The notes: generated by a model from the sequence alone, not told the origin. A stretch of DNA of 64,000 nucleotides from Methanobacterium bryantii (GCF_002287175.1 NZ_LMVM01000001.1:310001-374000); one strand, 5' to 3'; positions 19,496 through 29,419 are shown, counted from the first letter of the stretch. Program-made: numbers and translations.

Positions 19496-20551
19496 TCATT
19501 TTATTTTCCTGGTTTTTTTAATCTCTTTGGCCATTTTTTTTATATCTTTCCATTTCTTTTTTTCTGCAAGTTTAGGGTTCTTTTTCCTTTCAACACCTTG
19601 CATTTCCCTTTGTAATTTCCTGTAACTTTCCAGTCTTTTATTTGATAGTGTTCCGTCTTTTATTGCTTTTTTGACGGCACATCCCGGTTCGGTTTCATGC
19701 AGGCAATCAAAAAATTTACACTGCATCTCAAGTTCTACAATATCACTGAAAAGATCAATCAATCCTTCTCCAGCATCCCATAACTGCAGTTCCCTCATTC
19801 CTGGATTGTCTATAATTAAACCGCCGTTTTCTAAAAGGATTATTTCTCTTTCAGTTGTGACATGCCTCCCCCTGCTGTCTTTTTTCCTGATTGCACCGAC
19901 GTTTTGTCTTTCATAACCTTCAAGAATATTGATAAGTGTAGATTTGCCCACGCCGGAGGATCCTAAAAGGGTCGCTGTTTTACCGTCTTTAAGATAAGGT
20001 GATAGTTGATCTATGCCTTTATTTTCTATAGAACTAATAGCAACCACATTTGTATTGGGTGCAATCTCTTGAACGTCTCTTATTTTTTGACTAACATCTT
20101 TGCAAAGATCTGATTTACTTAGAACCACTACTGGTTCTATTTTGCTTTCATTGGCAATAGCAAGGTATCGTTCGATCCTTCTTAAGTTAAAATCTTTGTT
20201 TAATGAGGTAACTATGAAAACAGTGTCAATATTTGTGGCAATTATCTGTTCTTCAGTAACATTCCCTGCTCCTTTCCTGGAAAATTTGTTTTTTCGAGGT
20301 AGAATTGCATGTATAACAGCAGAACCTATGTCATCTTTTGATATGGCTACCCAATCACCTACTGCGGGAAGTTCTCCATTTTGGCGTAAATTACCTGAAA
20401 CTCTTGCACGCACCTCTCCAGTTTTAGTATACACTTTATAACCGTTTTTATATACAGTTGAGACCCTTGCTGGTTCATATAATTCTGCATACTCCCTAAA
20501 ATGTTTACCAAAAAAGGCATTCCATCCTAATTTCTTTAATAAATTATTCAA
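19496..20551 (-). CDS. rsgA: Ribosome small-subunit-dependent GTPase A
   Basis: A circularly permuted GTPase that in bacteria assists late 30S maturation. Order seen: N-terminal OB fold (about 30-90), then G4 (LSKSD), G1 (GSSGVGKST), switch region (RGRHVTTERE) and G3 (DNPGMREL), the permuted order diagnostic of RsgA/YjeQ. A zinc-binding CxxxxCxHxxxxxC (CKFFDCLHETEPGC) and a basic C-terminal helix follow. The start is TTG with GGAGAT about 7 nt upstream. The family is mainly bacterial, so an archaeal copy suggests old transfer; base composition does not stand out. Confidence 0.9.
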   Translation of the reverse strand: MNNLLKKLGWNAFFGKHFREYAELYEPARVSTVYKNGYKVYTKTGEVRARVSGNLRQNGELPAVGDWVAISKDDIGSAVIHAILPRKNKFSRKGAGNVTEEQIIATNIDTVFIVTSLNKDFNLRRIERYLAIANESKIEPVVVLSKSDLCKDVSQKIRDVQEIAPNTNVVAISSIENKGIDQLSPYLKDGKTATLLGSSGVGKSTLINILEGYERQNVGAIRKKDSRGRHVTTEREIILLENGGLIIDNPGMRELQLWDAGEGLIDLFSDIVELEMQCKFFDCLHETEPGCAVKKAIKDGTLSNKRLESYRKLQREMQGVERKKNPKLAEKKKWKDIKKMAKEIKKTRKIK

Positions 20552-21021
20552 TTTAATATCTCCATTTCATTAATATGGCAGTGTTCAGCTTTTTAAATCC
20601 TGGTTCTGATACTTAATTTTTCACTGAATTAGGAATTGTTCATAAGTATATAAGTATCATGCGTTTTTTAGTAAATAGAAAAAGTTAGATAATATTATGT
20701 GGGGTTTCAGGATATTTTAGGGGCTGCATCGATTTATATTCCGTTAAATTGGACCATATTTAGCTATATATTACCTTATTTGTGGTTTAACGAACTTATA
20801 TATGGATAAGAATATAGTTTCTGGAAGTATGGTAGAAATATTTCTGTTAAAAATTTATCTAAGATTGATATGATCGTTTCACGTTGTTTTTCAGTTCTAA
20901 TAAATGACTTTTCATTTTTCTAAATTTTAATAAATAAATATAAATTGTATTAACCCCTATTATTAATCAAACATAACAATATTTAAAATATTATATTTAT
21001 CTTATAATCCCTATTTAAAGC
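20552..21021. other. Intergenic region between divergent rsgA and the DUF460 gene
   Basis: About 470 AT-rich bases holding the promoters of both genes. A TATA-like stretch near 20975-20990 would serve the rightward gene. No other gene was seen. Confidence 0.45.
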
Positions 21022-21049
21022 ATGAAACAGGTGTTTAGGAGGAAATTCC

Positions 21050-22447
21050 CTGGTTTATAAGAACATAGATAAAACTGAAGAAATTGAAAACTCGAACTTA
21101 TTTTTAAATTCTAAATCATCACAGGAAAGACAAAAGTGGCTTATTGTAGGTTTTGATCCAGGATTAACCGTGGGAATAGCTATTTTAGATCTGTCTGGAA
21201 ATGTGGTTGCAACCAAAAGCTGCAAGGAAATGGCAAGGGCTGAGGTGATAAGATACATCATAGACCATGGAAAAACTGTTTTAATTGCTACTGATGTTTA
21301 TCCTGTCCCTAAAAATGTTAGAAAGCTTGCATCAACACTTAACTCTAAAATTTATTCGCCATCTAAAACATTCACCGTCAGCTCAAAGACGGAACTTGTA
21401 GACAGCTACCTTAATGAGATATCGTCTGATAACTACCCTGCAAATGCCCATGAAAGGGATGCCCTGGCTGCTGCAATTAAAACATACAAGCATTATCAAA
21501 AAAAGCTCCAGCAGATTGAAAGGCGTACTGAAAAATTGGGTTTAACCCCTGACGAAGTGGATGAAGTTAAAAGCATGGTCATCCGCGACCGCCCAATTAC
21601 TTCTGCAATAGGCGATGTTTTAAAGATTCCTGAAGGTAAGGATGATCTGGAAGTTCAGATCGGGGAAATGGAAAATGATCTGGAGTCAATAGATGAAGAA
21701 AAGCTCAGGGCTATTGAAGAAGCTGCCAAAAAACTTAAACAAAAAATAAAGTCTCAAGAAAGACAGATGGCTTATTTAAAGAAGAAAAATAAGCTCCTTA
21801 AAAAGGATGTCAGGCACTACAAGAAGAAGACTTCCAGACTTGAAGATAAAATAGAAAAACTGCATTATGAATATTCAAAGGATATACTGCGTAAAAAAGA
21901 GATATCTTCCAAAGTATCTATTATAAAAGGGCTTCAGGAGAAGTATACTCAAGAAAAGGTGCTTAGAGAAAAACTTGAAGAGAACCTGCGCTCCATGAAA
22001 GAAATAAGGGTTATGGAGCTCTCTGAAAAGGCTGTCCCTGTCAAGATCATTGAATCGTTCACCCGTGAAAAAATCAAAGAGGCTATGGACTACTGGACCA
22101 TTAAAAAGGGAGATGTGGTTCTTTTATCAAGCTCGGAAGGTGGGGGATCTCAAACCGCTTCAATGCTGATTAACATGGGTATAAAGGCGGCAATATTTGT
22201 GGATAAAATGTCGCACCCTGCAGAAGAAGAATTTGAAAAAAATATGGTACCGGTGCTGGATGCAAATAAGATTGATCTTGAGATGATTGACGAATTTGCA
22301 GTTATAGACAAGGATGTTTTAGATAATGAGATTGAAAACTGGAAGACCCGTGTGGAGAACAGGCGGAATAAAGAAGAGAAAAGGCAGCTCTTAAAAATGA
22401 TTGATGAGTACCGGGCCCAAAGGAGAAGGCCTTCAAGTGGTGATTAA
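21050..22447 (+). CDS. DUF460 protein: RNase H-like domain, coiled coil and C-terminal domain; probable CTG start
   Basis: Function unknown; a conserved archaeal family with a nuclease-like fold. The N-terminal RNase H-like domain reads WLIVGFDPGLTVGIAILDL, then ATDVYP, and a central helical region ends in a basic coiled coil (about 200-320). A compact alpha/beta domain at the C terminus contains LLSSSEGGGSQ. The usual start rule would pick GTG 21170, but this cuts the GFDPG strand in half. The frame is open back to 21026, and AGGAGG at 21037-21042 is 7 nt before CTG 21050, which is therefore chosen. A 12-codon ATG frame (21022-21060) overlaps that start in another frame. Confidence 0.75.
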   Translation: MVYKNIDKTEEIENSNLFLNSKSSQERQKWLIVGFDPGLTVGIAILDLSGNVVATKSCKEMARAEVIRYIIDHGKTVLIATDVYPVPKNVRKLASTLNSKIYSPSKTFTVSSKTELVDSYLNEISSDNYPANAHERDALAAAIKTYKHYQKKLQQIERRTEKLGLTPDEVDEVKSMVIRDRPITSAIGDVLKIPEGKDDLEVQIGEMENDLESIDEEKLRAIEEAAKKLKQKIKSQERQMAYLKKKNKLLKKDVRHYKKKTSRLEDKIEKLHYEYSKDILRKKEISSKVSIIKGLQEKYTQEKVLREKLEENLRSMKEIRVMELSEKAVPVKIIESFTREKIKEAMDYWTIKKGDVVLLSSSEGGGSQTASMLINMGIKAAIFVDKMSHPAEEEFEKNMVPVLDANKIDLEMIDEFAVIDKDVLDNEIENWKTRVENRRNKEEKRQLLKMIDEYRAQRRRPSSGD

Positions 22448-22725
22448 GACAGATACTCTCTGCTTTTTTTCATCTGTTTTTATTTGTAAGTAAACTATTT
22501 CTTTCTAAATAGGTACCATAGTAGGCCTAAGATGCTTGCAGTACAAACCCGAAGAAAATATCAATAATGTAAGTTTTGAAAATAAGTAGGTAAAGTATAT
22601 TCACGGCATAAAATCAACATATATGCTTTAGTTCATATGATAAAGATTATTAAGATAGAAATTTTGTATAGCCTTAAAAATTTCAAAGAATTAACTTTAT
22701 TAAGCTTAAAATATTAAATTGTATT

Positions 22726-24036
22726 ATGAAAATTGCAGTTATTATTGGGACAAGGCCGGAGATAATCAAAATGGCCCCGGTAATCGATGAAATAGAAAAA
22801 CGAAGCATCGATTACATATTGATCCATACTGGACAGCACTACGACCATGAGATGTCTGACCAGTTTTTTATAGATTTAGAATTAAAAAAACCTGATTTTA
22901 ATATAGGGGTAGGCTCTGGATCCCATGGGAAACAAACAGCGACCATGATGAATGGTATTGAAGATGTTTTAGTTGCAGAAAAACCGGATATAGTCCTTGT
23001 TCAGGGAGATACCAATGCAGTGCTTGCAGGGGCACTTGTGGCATCGAAGCTCCATATCCCTGTAGGGCATGTTGAAGCAGGTTTAAGGTCTTACGATAAA
23101 TCCATGCCTGAAGAAATAAACAGGGAAATTGCAGATGTATGTTCCAAGCTTTATTTTGTACCAACTGAAGAATCAGCAGTTAACCTGCTTTTTGAGGGAA
23201 TCAGCCCCAAAGATATTTTTATAACAGGAAACACCATTGTTGATACATGTATCAGAAACCTTAAAATAGCGCAAAAGTCAGAGGAAAAACCTAAATTTGA
23301 TTTTGAGGGAGATATTCTCACCCTCACCATGCACAGGGCAGAGAACGTTGATAACAGAGAAAGGCTTCAAAATATCATAGATGCACTGCTTGAATTAGAT
23401 GATGTAACAGTTGTCTTTCCAGTACATCCAAGAACAGTTAAAACCCTTAAAGAATTTGATATGTTTGATAAATTAGAAAATGCAGACCATATTGAACTTA
23501 TAAAGCCTGTAGGTTATCTTGATTTTTTACTTCTCATGTCAAAGTCTAAATTTATCATGACTGATTCAGGGGGATTGCAGGAAGAGGCCATTACCTTAAA
23601 CGTGCCGTGCATGACTTTAAGGTATAACACCGAACGTCCTGAAACAGTTGAAGCAGGGGGAAATATCCTTGTTGGGGCAGAAAAAGATAAAATAACAGGC
23701 ACTGTTAAAGAAATTTTAAACAACAGTGATCTTTACGATAAAATGAGCAGGGCTGAAAATCCTTACGGTTCTGGTGACTCCTCAAAAGAAATTCTTGACG
23801 CAATACTGGATTTATACCATCAGGGTGAACTTAAAATAACGGTACCCGAAGATATAATGAAAAACAGAACCCGTAAACTGATTGAAATTAAAGAGGATAT
23901 ACTGGTACAGGAATTTGAAAATAATGAGGATTCAATAGTGAAAATAGTCTTTGAAGACGGTAATGCCAGATTTCCCTATGAAAATCTCAACTTAAATGGT
24001 AAGACTGCATTAATTGATAGTTTTAAAGAGGATTAA
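22726..24036 (+). CDS. wecB: UDP-N-acetylglucosamine 2-epimerase (non-hydrolysing)
   Basis: Interconverts UDP-GlcNAc and UDP-ManNAc. Family motifs: IGTRPEIIKMAPVI at the N terminus, HTGQHYDHEMS, VQGDTNAVLAGAL, HVEAGLRS, MPEEINREIAD, TGNTIVD and TDSGGLQEEA. At 436 residues it is about 70 longer than usual; the extra C-terminal part (after about 365) has no recognised domain. wecC lies downstream in the same direction, so the pair should supply UDP-N-acetylmannosaminuronic acid for surface glycans. The start is an ATG without a clear ribosome site. Confidence 0.92.
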   Translation: MKIAVIIGTRPEIIKMAPVIDEIEKRSIDYILIHTGQHYDHEMSDQFFIDLELKKPDFNIGVGSGSHGKQTATMMNGIEDVLVAEKPDIVLVQGDTNAVLAGALVASKLHIPVGHVEAGLRSYDKSMPEEINREIADVCSKLYFVPTEESAVNLLFEGISPKDIFITGNTIVDTCIRNLKIAQKSEEKPKFDFEGDILTLTMHRAENVDNRERLQNIIDALLELDDVTVVFPVHPRTVKTLKEFDMFDKLENADHIELIKPVGYLDFLLLMSKSKFIMTDSGGLQEEAITLNVPCMTLRYNTERPETVEAGGNILVGAEKDKITGTVKEILNNSDLYDKMSRAENPYGSGDSSKEILDAILDLYHQGELKITVPEDIMKNRTRKLIEIKEDILVQEFENNEDSIVKIVFEDGNARFPYENLNLNGKTALIDSFKED

Positions 24037-24189
24037 CCCTGAAAATAGATAAGCAGTATGGATAATAACTATTTATCAATACTTAAAATTATTTGAAGCA
24101 GCTTGATTTATTATAATTATTTTTTTTAAAAGGGGATAAGTTTTAATTGATGGAAGCAGTTATTAATATTGAATAATTAAATTTTTTAA

Positions 24190-24313
24190 ATTAATTAAAA
24201 TTATTTGTTATATAATTTCATATTTAACTAAAATGGATAGAAACAATAAATTTTGAATATTAATTAAATATTTGTTATATAATTTTATAATTAACTTAAA
24301 GGGATAAAACAAT
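24190..24313 (+). repeat. Direct duplication of the wecC promoter-leader (two copies of about 55 bp)
   Basis: Copy 1 spans 24190-24247 and copy 2 spans 24259-24313. Both contain ATTAATTAAA, TTTGTTATATAATTT, a version of TTAACT, and GGATA followed by AAACAAT. Each copy holds a TATA-like TTATATAA (24208-24215 and 24275-24282). Copy 2 runs into the wecC ATG, while copy 1 reads AATAAA at that position. Confidence 0.75.
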
Positions 24314-25613
24314 GATTCTCGAAAATTCAAAGATTACAGTTTTTGGTCTTGGCCATATTGGGCTTCCAACTGCGGCCCTTTTTGCAAACAGCGGTTTGCA
24401 GGTTACAGGAGTTGACATAAATAAAAGAACTATCGAGTATGTAAATAAAGGTAAAACTCCAATTAGGGAGCCCGGACTTGATGAACTAGTGAAAAAAGCA
24501 GTTGAAAGCGGTAAACTAACTGCGACTGATGATGGAATTACCGCTTCTAAAGATTCAAGGATCAAAATAGTAATTGTTCCAACACCTGTGGATGAATTTA
24601 AAAAATCAGATTTATCGGCTGTAGAATCCGCTTGTAGAAGCATTTCAAAAGCTTTAAATAAAGGGGATCTTGTTATAATAGAAAGTACTACACCTCCAAA
24701 AACCTGTAAAAACGTTGTAATTCCAATACTTGAAGAAAGTGGATTAAAAGCAGGGATAGACTTTGGAGTAGCATATACTCCTGAGAGAGCGCTTCCAAAT
24801 AACACTATTTATGAGATGACTCATAATGCAAGGGTAATTGGTGGAATCAACGAAAAAAGCGCAGATACGGCTGTTTCCCTTTATGAACACATTACAAAGG
24901 GTAAAATAATAAAGGTCAATGATTTGATAACTGCAGAGATGGTCAAACTAATGGAAAATACATACAGGGATACTAATATCGCGCTGTCTAATGAACTTGC
25001 AAAGGTCTGTGAAAAACTCGACATTGATGCGATAGAAGCTATAGCTGCTGCGAACCATCACCCACGAGTCAATATTCATACTCCTGGTCCTGGTGTCGGT
25101 GGGCATTGTTTATCTATTGATCCATATTTCATTGTAGAGATAGCTGAACAAGAAGGGATAGGATCTCCTTTAATAAAGAATGCCCGGGCTATAAATGATG
25201 GAATGCCGGGACATGTTGCTGAAATTGTGGTTAACACGTTAAATGATGCCGGAAAACAGATTGAAGGCTCTAAAGTAGGTATATTGGGTGTTGCGTACAA
25301 GGGAAATGTAGCGGATGCTAGAGAAACACCAGCAAAACCATTGATTGAACTTCTGCTTGAGGAAGGCTTTGATGTGTATGCCCACGACCCGCATACTTCT
25401 GATGATTTGATAGAGTTTTTCGGTGCCAGACCTGTAAGCATGGAGGAGGTTCTGGAGTGCGATTGTGTTGTGCTCATAACTGACCATGATGAATATAAAT
25501 CAATCACACCTGGAATGATCAAAAACAAAATATTCGTTTGTACAAGACCAGTTTTGAATCCTGATGATTTTAAAAGGGAAGGCGTTGTTTTTAAAGGAAT
25601 TGGACGGCTTTAA
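24312..25613 (+). CDS. wecC: UDP-N-acetyl-D-mannosamine dehydrogenase
   Basis: Oxidises UDP-ManNAc to UDP-ManNAcA with NAD. The N-terminal Rossmann domain reads FGLGHIGLPTAALFA; the middle has EMVKLMENTYRDTNIALSNE and the catalytic Cys in GVGGHCLSIDP; the C-terminal UDP-binding domain has VLGVAYKGNVAD-like VGILGVAYKGN. 433 residues is normal. It follows wecB and is preceded by a duplicated promoter segment. UDP-GlcA/GalA dehydrogenases are relatives, but the wecB neighbour favours this substrate. Confidence 0.9.
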   Translation: MILENSKITVFGLGHIGLPTAALFANSGLQVTGVDINKRTIEYVNKGKTPIREPGLDELVKKAVESGKLTATDDGITASKDSRIKIVIVPTPVDEFKKSDLSAVESACRSISKALNKGDLVIIESTTPPKTCKNVVIPILEESGLKAGIDFGVAYTPERALPNNTIYEMTHNARVIGGINEKSADTAVSLYEHITKGKIIKVNDLITAEMVKLMENTYRDTNIALSNELAKVCEKLDIDAIEAIAAANHHPRVNIHTPGPGVGGHCLSIDPYFIVEIAEQEGIGSPLIKNARAINDGMPGHVAEIVVNTLNDAGKQIEGSKVGILGVAYKGNVADARETPAKPLIELLLEEGFDVYAHDPHTSDDLIEFFGARPVSMEEVLECDCVVLITDHDEYKSITPGMIKNKIFVCTRPVLNPDDFKREGVVFKGIGRL

Positions 25614-25634
25614 ACTTTTTTTGGAGTTGATTAT

Positions 25635-26636
25635 TTGAAAATACTTGTTCTTGAATATATCACAGCCATGGGAATTGATGATCCATCTTTATGGTCTGAA
25701 GGACAGGCGATGCTTGATGGATTTTTAGAAGATTTTAAAGATATGGATGTAGATTATCTCATATCTTTAGACCAATCTATTTCCCGTAATAATTATTGTA
25801 ACCCCGTTAAACTTGAAGGAGAATTAATGGAGTGGTTAGATCAAAATATATCAAATTATGACTCATGTCTTGTAATAGCTCCTGAAGAAGATTTTATTTT
25901 ATATGATATAGTAAATTTCATAGAAAAAAAAGGCGTTGGGATTATAGGATCAAGTTCAGATGCTGTAATGATATGTTCTGACAAATTCAGGATGTATGAG
26001 TCTCTCAAGGAGAATGTTCCCATAATTAAAACTGAAAAAGTATTTTTCAAAGATATGGATAGTTATGAACCCTTTAATCATAAACGGATTTTAAAACCTG
26101 CTGATGGAGTTTCATGCTCGGGTGTACATGTTGTAAACTCAAAGGGTGAAATGAAAAAAGCAGCTTCTTTAATTGAAACCAATCTTCCCTATTTTATAAT
26201 TCAAAACTTTATAGAGGGAACTTCAGCCAGTGTGAGTTTGATAAGCAACGGCAGTGAAGCAGTTCCGTTAAGCTTGAACCTTCAAGATATTCATTTTTCA
26301 GACGAGGGGATAAATTATAATGGGGGGAAGGTGCCTTTAACTCATGAACTTGAAGAAGAAGCAAAAAAAGTGGCAAAAAGGGCTGTAGAATCAATAGATG
26401 GTCTTAATGGTTATGTTGGTGTTGACATGATTCTGGGAGAGGAAGTGCATCTGGTTGAGATAAATTCAAGGATTACAACTCCTTATGTAGCATTAAGGCG
26501 TCTTTTAAATTTTAACCTTGGTGATGCTATTTTGGATTCTATCTATGGTGGTAAATTACCTAAAAAAATTAATTTAAGCGGAACAATATCATTTTGTAAA
26601 AAATATGATGTTTTAAAGCTTGAAAAGATAGCATGA
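25635..26636 (+). CDS. mfnD: Tyramine--L-glutamate ligase (methanofuran biosynthesis)
   Basis: An ATP-grasp ligase that adds glutamate to tyramine in methanofuran synthesis. The 333-residue protein starts KILVLEYITAMGI, has KRILKPADGVSCSGV in the ATP-grasp N-terminal subdomain, the ATP/Mg residues in VGVDMILGEEVHLVEINSRITTPY, and a short C-terminal tail. The start is TTG 25635 with GGAG upstream. It is 21 nt after wecC, so it may be co-transcribed. The call is supported by the next gene being mfnF. Confidence 0.85.
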   Translation: MKILVLEYITAMGIDDPSLWSEGQAMLDGFLEDFKDMDVDYLISLDQSISRNNYCNPVKLEGELMEWLDQNISNYDSCLVIAPEEDFILYDIVNFIEKKGVGIIGSSSDAVMICSDKFRMYESLKENVPIIKTEKVFFKDMDSYEPFNHKRILKPADGVSCSGVHVVNSKGEMKKAASLIETNLPYFIIQNFIEGTSASVSLISNGSEAVPLSLNLQDIHFSDEGINYNGGKVPLTHELEEEAKKVAKRAVESIDGLNGYVGVDMILGEEVHLVEINSRITTPYVALRRLLNFNLGDAILDSIYGGKLPKKINLSGTISFCKKYDVLKLEKIA

Positions 26637-26779
26637 AATACTGATTAAAGATGTCATAAATTTAATAGAAATGCATTAGATTTTGAAAAATTAAAGAAAA
26701 TAAATCATTGATAAAAAATCTTTAAAATTCAGAAAATTGGGTACACTGTAAATAATTGAAAATAAACAGAGTGATCTTT

Positions 26780-27802
26780 ATGAAAATTGCAGGATTTGAC
26801 ATAGGCGGAGCAAATACAGACCTGGCAGTGGTTGACTTTGACGATCAGGGCAATATAACTGGAATTAAAACAGATTTTGAGTATTTTCCAATGTGGTTAA
26901 AAAAGGATGAACTGGGCGATGCTCTTATACGTTTACTTGGAGATGATTTAAAAGATGTAGATGCTGTAGGTATATGTATGACCGCAGAACTTGTGGACGC
27001 CTATAAGACAAAAAGAGAAGGGGTAATTGACATTGCAAAGAAATCTAAAGAAGCATTTCCTGTTCCTGTAGGTTTCATAGGCGTAAATGGTGTTTTAAAT
27101 TTTGAAGAGCTTGTTGAAAGGCCTGATGAAGTTGCTGCTGCAAACTGGATTGCAACGTCTAAAATAGCAGCAGAAATAGAAGAAAATTGTGTAATGATAG
27201 ATACTGGAAGCACAACCACAGATATCATCCCAATTAAAAATGGATCTGAATGTGCTAAAGGTAGATCTGACCTTGAAAGATTAAAAACAGGGGAACTGGT
27301 ATACAGTGCAACTCTCAGGACAAATTTGGCTGCAATAGTAGATAAAGTACCTTTAGGAGATGATTGGGTGAGGGTATCTTCAGAACTTTTCGCAGCTACT
27401 GCCGATATTCACACAGTACTTGGAAACATAACTGAAGAAGATTACAGCTGCAGTACTTCTGATGGGGCAGGAAAATCAAAAGAAGAGTGTATGAGAAGGA
27501 TTTCAAGGGTTATTTGTGGGGATATGGATATGCTGAGCGAATCGGATATAGAAAAGATTGCAGCATACATCTACAAAAGACAGGCTGAAAAAGTAGCTGA
27601 AGCTCTTTTAGAAGTTTGCGAAAGGGAAAATCTTACAAAAGTTGTAACTACGGGGCTTGGCATGGATATAGTCGGTGCAAAAGCAGCAGAAGTAGCCGGA
27701 CTTGAATCAAAGGGTATGGATACAATACTTAAAAAGGAAGAATGTGTTGTTGCCCCTGCAGTTGGAACAGCATTGATGATAAGGGATAGTTTAAAAGACT
27801 AA
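26780..27802 (+). CDS. mfnF: Methanofuran biosynthesis enzyme MfnF (gamma-glutamyltyramine-furanmethanamine ligating)
   Basis: Couples the furan moiety to gamma-glutamyltyramine to form the methanofuran core. The protein is of the hydantoinase/oxoprolinase-like ASKHA fold, with two phosphate-binding loops: IAGFDIGGANTDLAVVD at the N terminus and VMIDTGSTTTDIIPI near residue 145. The C terminus has VTTGLGMDIVGAKA. About 340 residues. ATG 26780 has a GTGAT-type ribosome site; an in-frame TTG at 26756 is less likely. It lies close to mfnD. Confidence 0.85.
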   Translation: MKIAGFDIGGANTDLAVVDFDDQGNITGIKTDFEYFPMWLKKDELGDALIRLLGDDLKDVDAVGICMTAELVDAYKTKREGVIDIAKKSKEAFPVPVGFIGVNGVLNFEELVERPDEVAAANWIATSKIAAEIEENCVMIDTGSTTTDIIPIKNGSECAKGRSDLERLKTGELVYSATLRTNLAAIVDKVPLGDDWVRVSSELFAATADIHTVLGNITEEDYSCSTSDGAGKSKEECMRRISRVICGDMDMLSESDIEKIAAYIYKRQAEKVAEALLEVCERENLTKVVTTGLGMDIVGAKAAEVAGLESKGMDTILKKEECVVAPAVGTALMIRDSLKD

Positions 27803-27927
27803 ATTAAATTCAACTTTTTTATTAAATTAAGATTATCTCTGAATCTAATAACAACAAATTATAATAAGTTTTAAACTAAAATCAAACCTTTTGAATACGG
27901 AACATAAACCGAGAGCGTAGTGATTTA

Positions 27928-28608
27928 ATGATTAAGAAGATGTTTATAATACTCATTTTATTTGTGGGTATAGCGGCTGCAGCAGCATTTATGTTGTATA
28001 ATTCCAGTGACCATTCTACTTTAGGTTCAAATAGTCAGGGATATGTTACTAAAGATGTATATGCTCATTATGGTGCGTCTGGACCTAAAATAGCAGTTAT
28101 AACTGGAATGCACCCTCGGGAAATTTCTGCTAAAACAGTTGTACCAGAGGTCATTAAATTATACGCGCTTACACACAATGTTGAAATTGTAAATTATAAG
28201 GTAACTGTTACTGACAGCCCGCAGGATTTTACAGCCGGCCGTTACAATGGTCAATGTCTGGTTGCTAAATATATAATTCCAGATATTGCAAAATCGAATT
28301 ACAGCTTGGTAATAATAGTCCATGACCATGAAAAAGGCTATGGTAGCGGATATTATATTGCTACTCCCACAATGGATTCACAATCGGTAACTCTTGCAGA
28401 AAAAGTGCACAATCTTTTACCTGATTTTAATTATTACCAGAGAAACACGGATTCAAAAGCTCAAAGTTCATCAATTACTCAGGTTGACACTCCAATTGTA
28501 AATACAGGAACTCCAGTATTTGTTTATGAAATTCCAGAATGGTTAAGTAATTCCAGTGTATTTACTAACTCCAATAGGTTAATTGATGCCTGTTTTAATT
28601 CAATTTAA
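27928..28608 (+). CDS. Membrane-anchored zinc-carboxypeptidase-like protein, paralogue 1
   Basis: Function unproven. One N-terminal membrane segment (about 4-24) leaves an outside domain of about 200 residues. VITGMHPREISAK contains HxxE (H62, E65); IIVHDHEKGYG supplies later His candidates (H132, H134); VYEIPEW offers a catalytic Glu (E201); a conserved Arg lies in AGRYNG. This H-x-x-E ... H ... E order fits the M14/succinylglutamate-desuccinylase-like zinc hydrolases, though the match is weak. It is first of three tandem paralogues. A wall-peptide substrate is a guess from location. Confidence 0.6.
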   Translation: MIKKMFIILILFVGIAAAAAFMLYNSSDHSTLGSNSQGYVTKDVYAHYGASGPKIAVITGMHPREISAKTVVPEVIKLYALTHNVEIVNYKVTVTDSPQDFTAGRYNGQCLVAKYIIPDIAKSNYSLVIIVHDHEKGYGSGYYIATPTMDSQSVTLAEKVHNLLPDFNYYQRNTDSKAQSSSITQVDTPIVNTGTPVFVYEIPEWLSNSSVFTNSNRLIDACFNSI

Positions 28609-28669
28609 AGAATTAACTACATTTACTTTTTATTTTGAACGAATGTTAAAACTCGTAGGAAATATAATT

Positions 28670-29356
28670 ATGAAAAAAACTTTAGTTATAATTGGTATAG
28701 TTGTTATTATCATTGCAGTTATGGCCGGATCTTTAAATACGGCCAGTTCAATTAAACATTTTACTTTGGGATCCAATAACAAAGGATTTGTCACTAAAAC
28801 AGTATATGATCCGTCTGGAGCATCGACTAAAAATATAGCAATTGTGACCGGGATGCATCCTCGAGAGATTTCAGCTAAAGTAGTCGTGCCTGAGGTTATA
28901 AAAGATTATGCTAAATCCAATAACGTTAAAATTGTAAATTACCAGGTAACCGTTACTGATGATCCAACTGTATTTTCAACCGGCAGACATAATGGTGAAA
29001 GTCTCGTTGCTAAATATGTAATTCCGGATATTAAAAAGTCGAATTATGATCTGGTGATCATCTGTCATGATCATAAGAAGGGTTACGGTAATGATAGCTA
29101 TTACATTGCTACACCTTCCATGGATGCAAAATCCATAGCTCTGGCAGAAGAGGTCCATAATATCCTGCCTGATTTTAATTATTATCAAAGGGATGCAGAT
29201 TCAAAAACTCAAAGTACCTCTATTACCGGGGTTGATGACCCGATCGTAGCTACTGGGACTCCTGTTTTTGTTTATGAGATTCCAGAATGGTTAAATGATT
29301 CTGATGTTTATAGCAACACTAATAGGTTAATTGATGCTTGTTTTAAGTCCATTTAA
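28670..29356 (+). CDS. Membrane-anchored zinc-carboxypeptidase-like protein, paralogue 2
   Basis: Closely similar to paralogue 1 over its whole length: N-terminal membrane segment (KKTLVIIGIVVIIIAVMAG), IVTGMHPREISAK, GRHNGESLVAKY, IICHDHKKGYG, YYQRDADSKTQS and FVYEIPEWL. ATG 28670 is chosen because AGGAAAT precedes it and the hydrophobic anchor then starts immediately, as in the other copies. The spacing of 61 nt to paralogue 1 suggests one transcript. All proposed zinc and catalytic residues are kept. Confidence 0.6.
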   Translation: MKKTLVIIGIVVIIIAVMAGSLNTASSIKHFTLGSNNKGFVTKTVYDPSGASTKNIAIVTGMHPREISAKVVVPEVIKDYAKSNNVKIVNYQVTVTDDPTVFSTGRHNGESLVAKYVIPDIKKSNYDLVIICHDHKKGYGNDSYYIATPSMDAKSIALAEEVHNILPDFNYYQRDADSKTQSTSITGVDDPIVATGTPVFVYEIPEWLNDSDVYSNTNRLIDACFKSI

Positions 29357-29419
29357 GCGGCTTGGACATATTTACTTTTTAGTAATAAAAATTTTTATAA
29401 AAGTTTTTATAGGGGTAGA

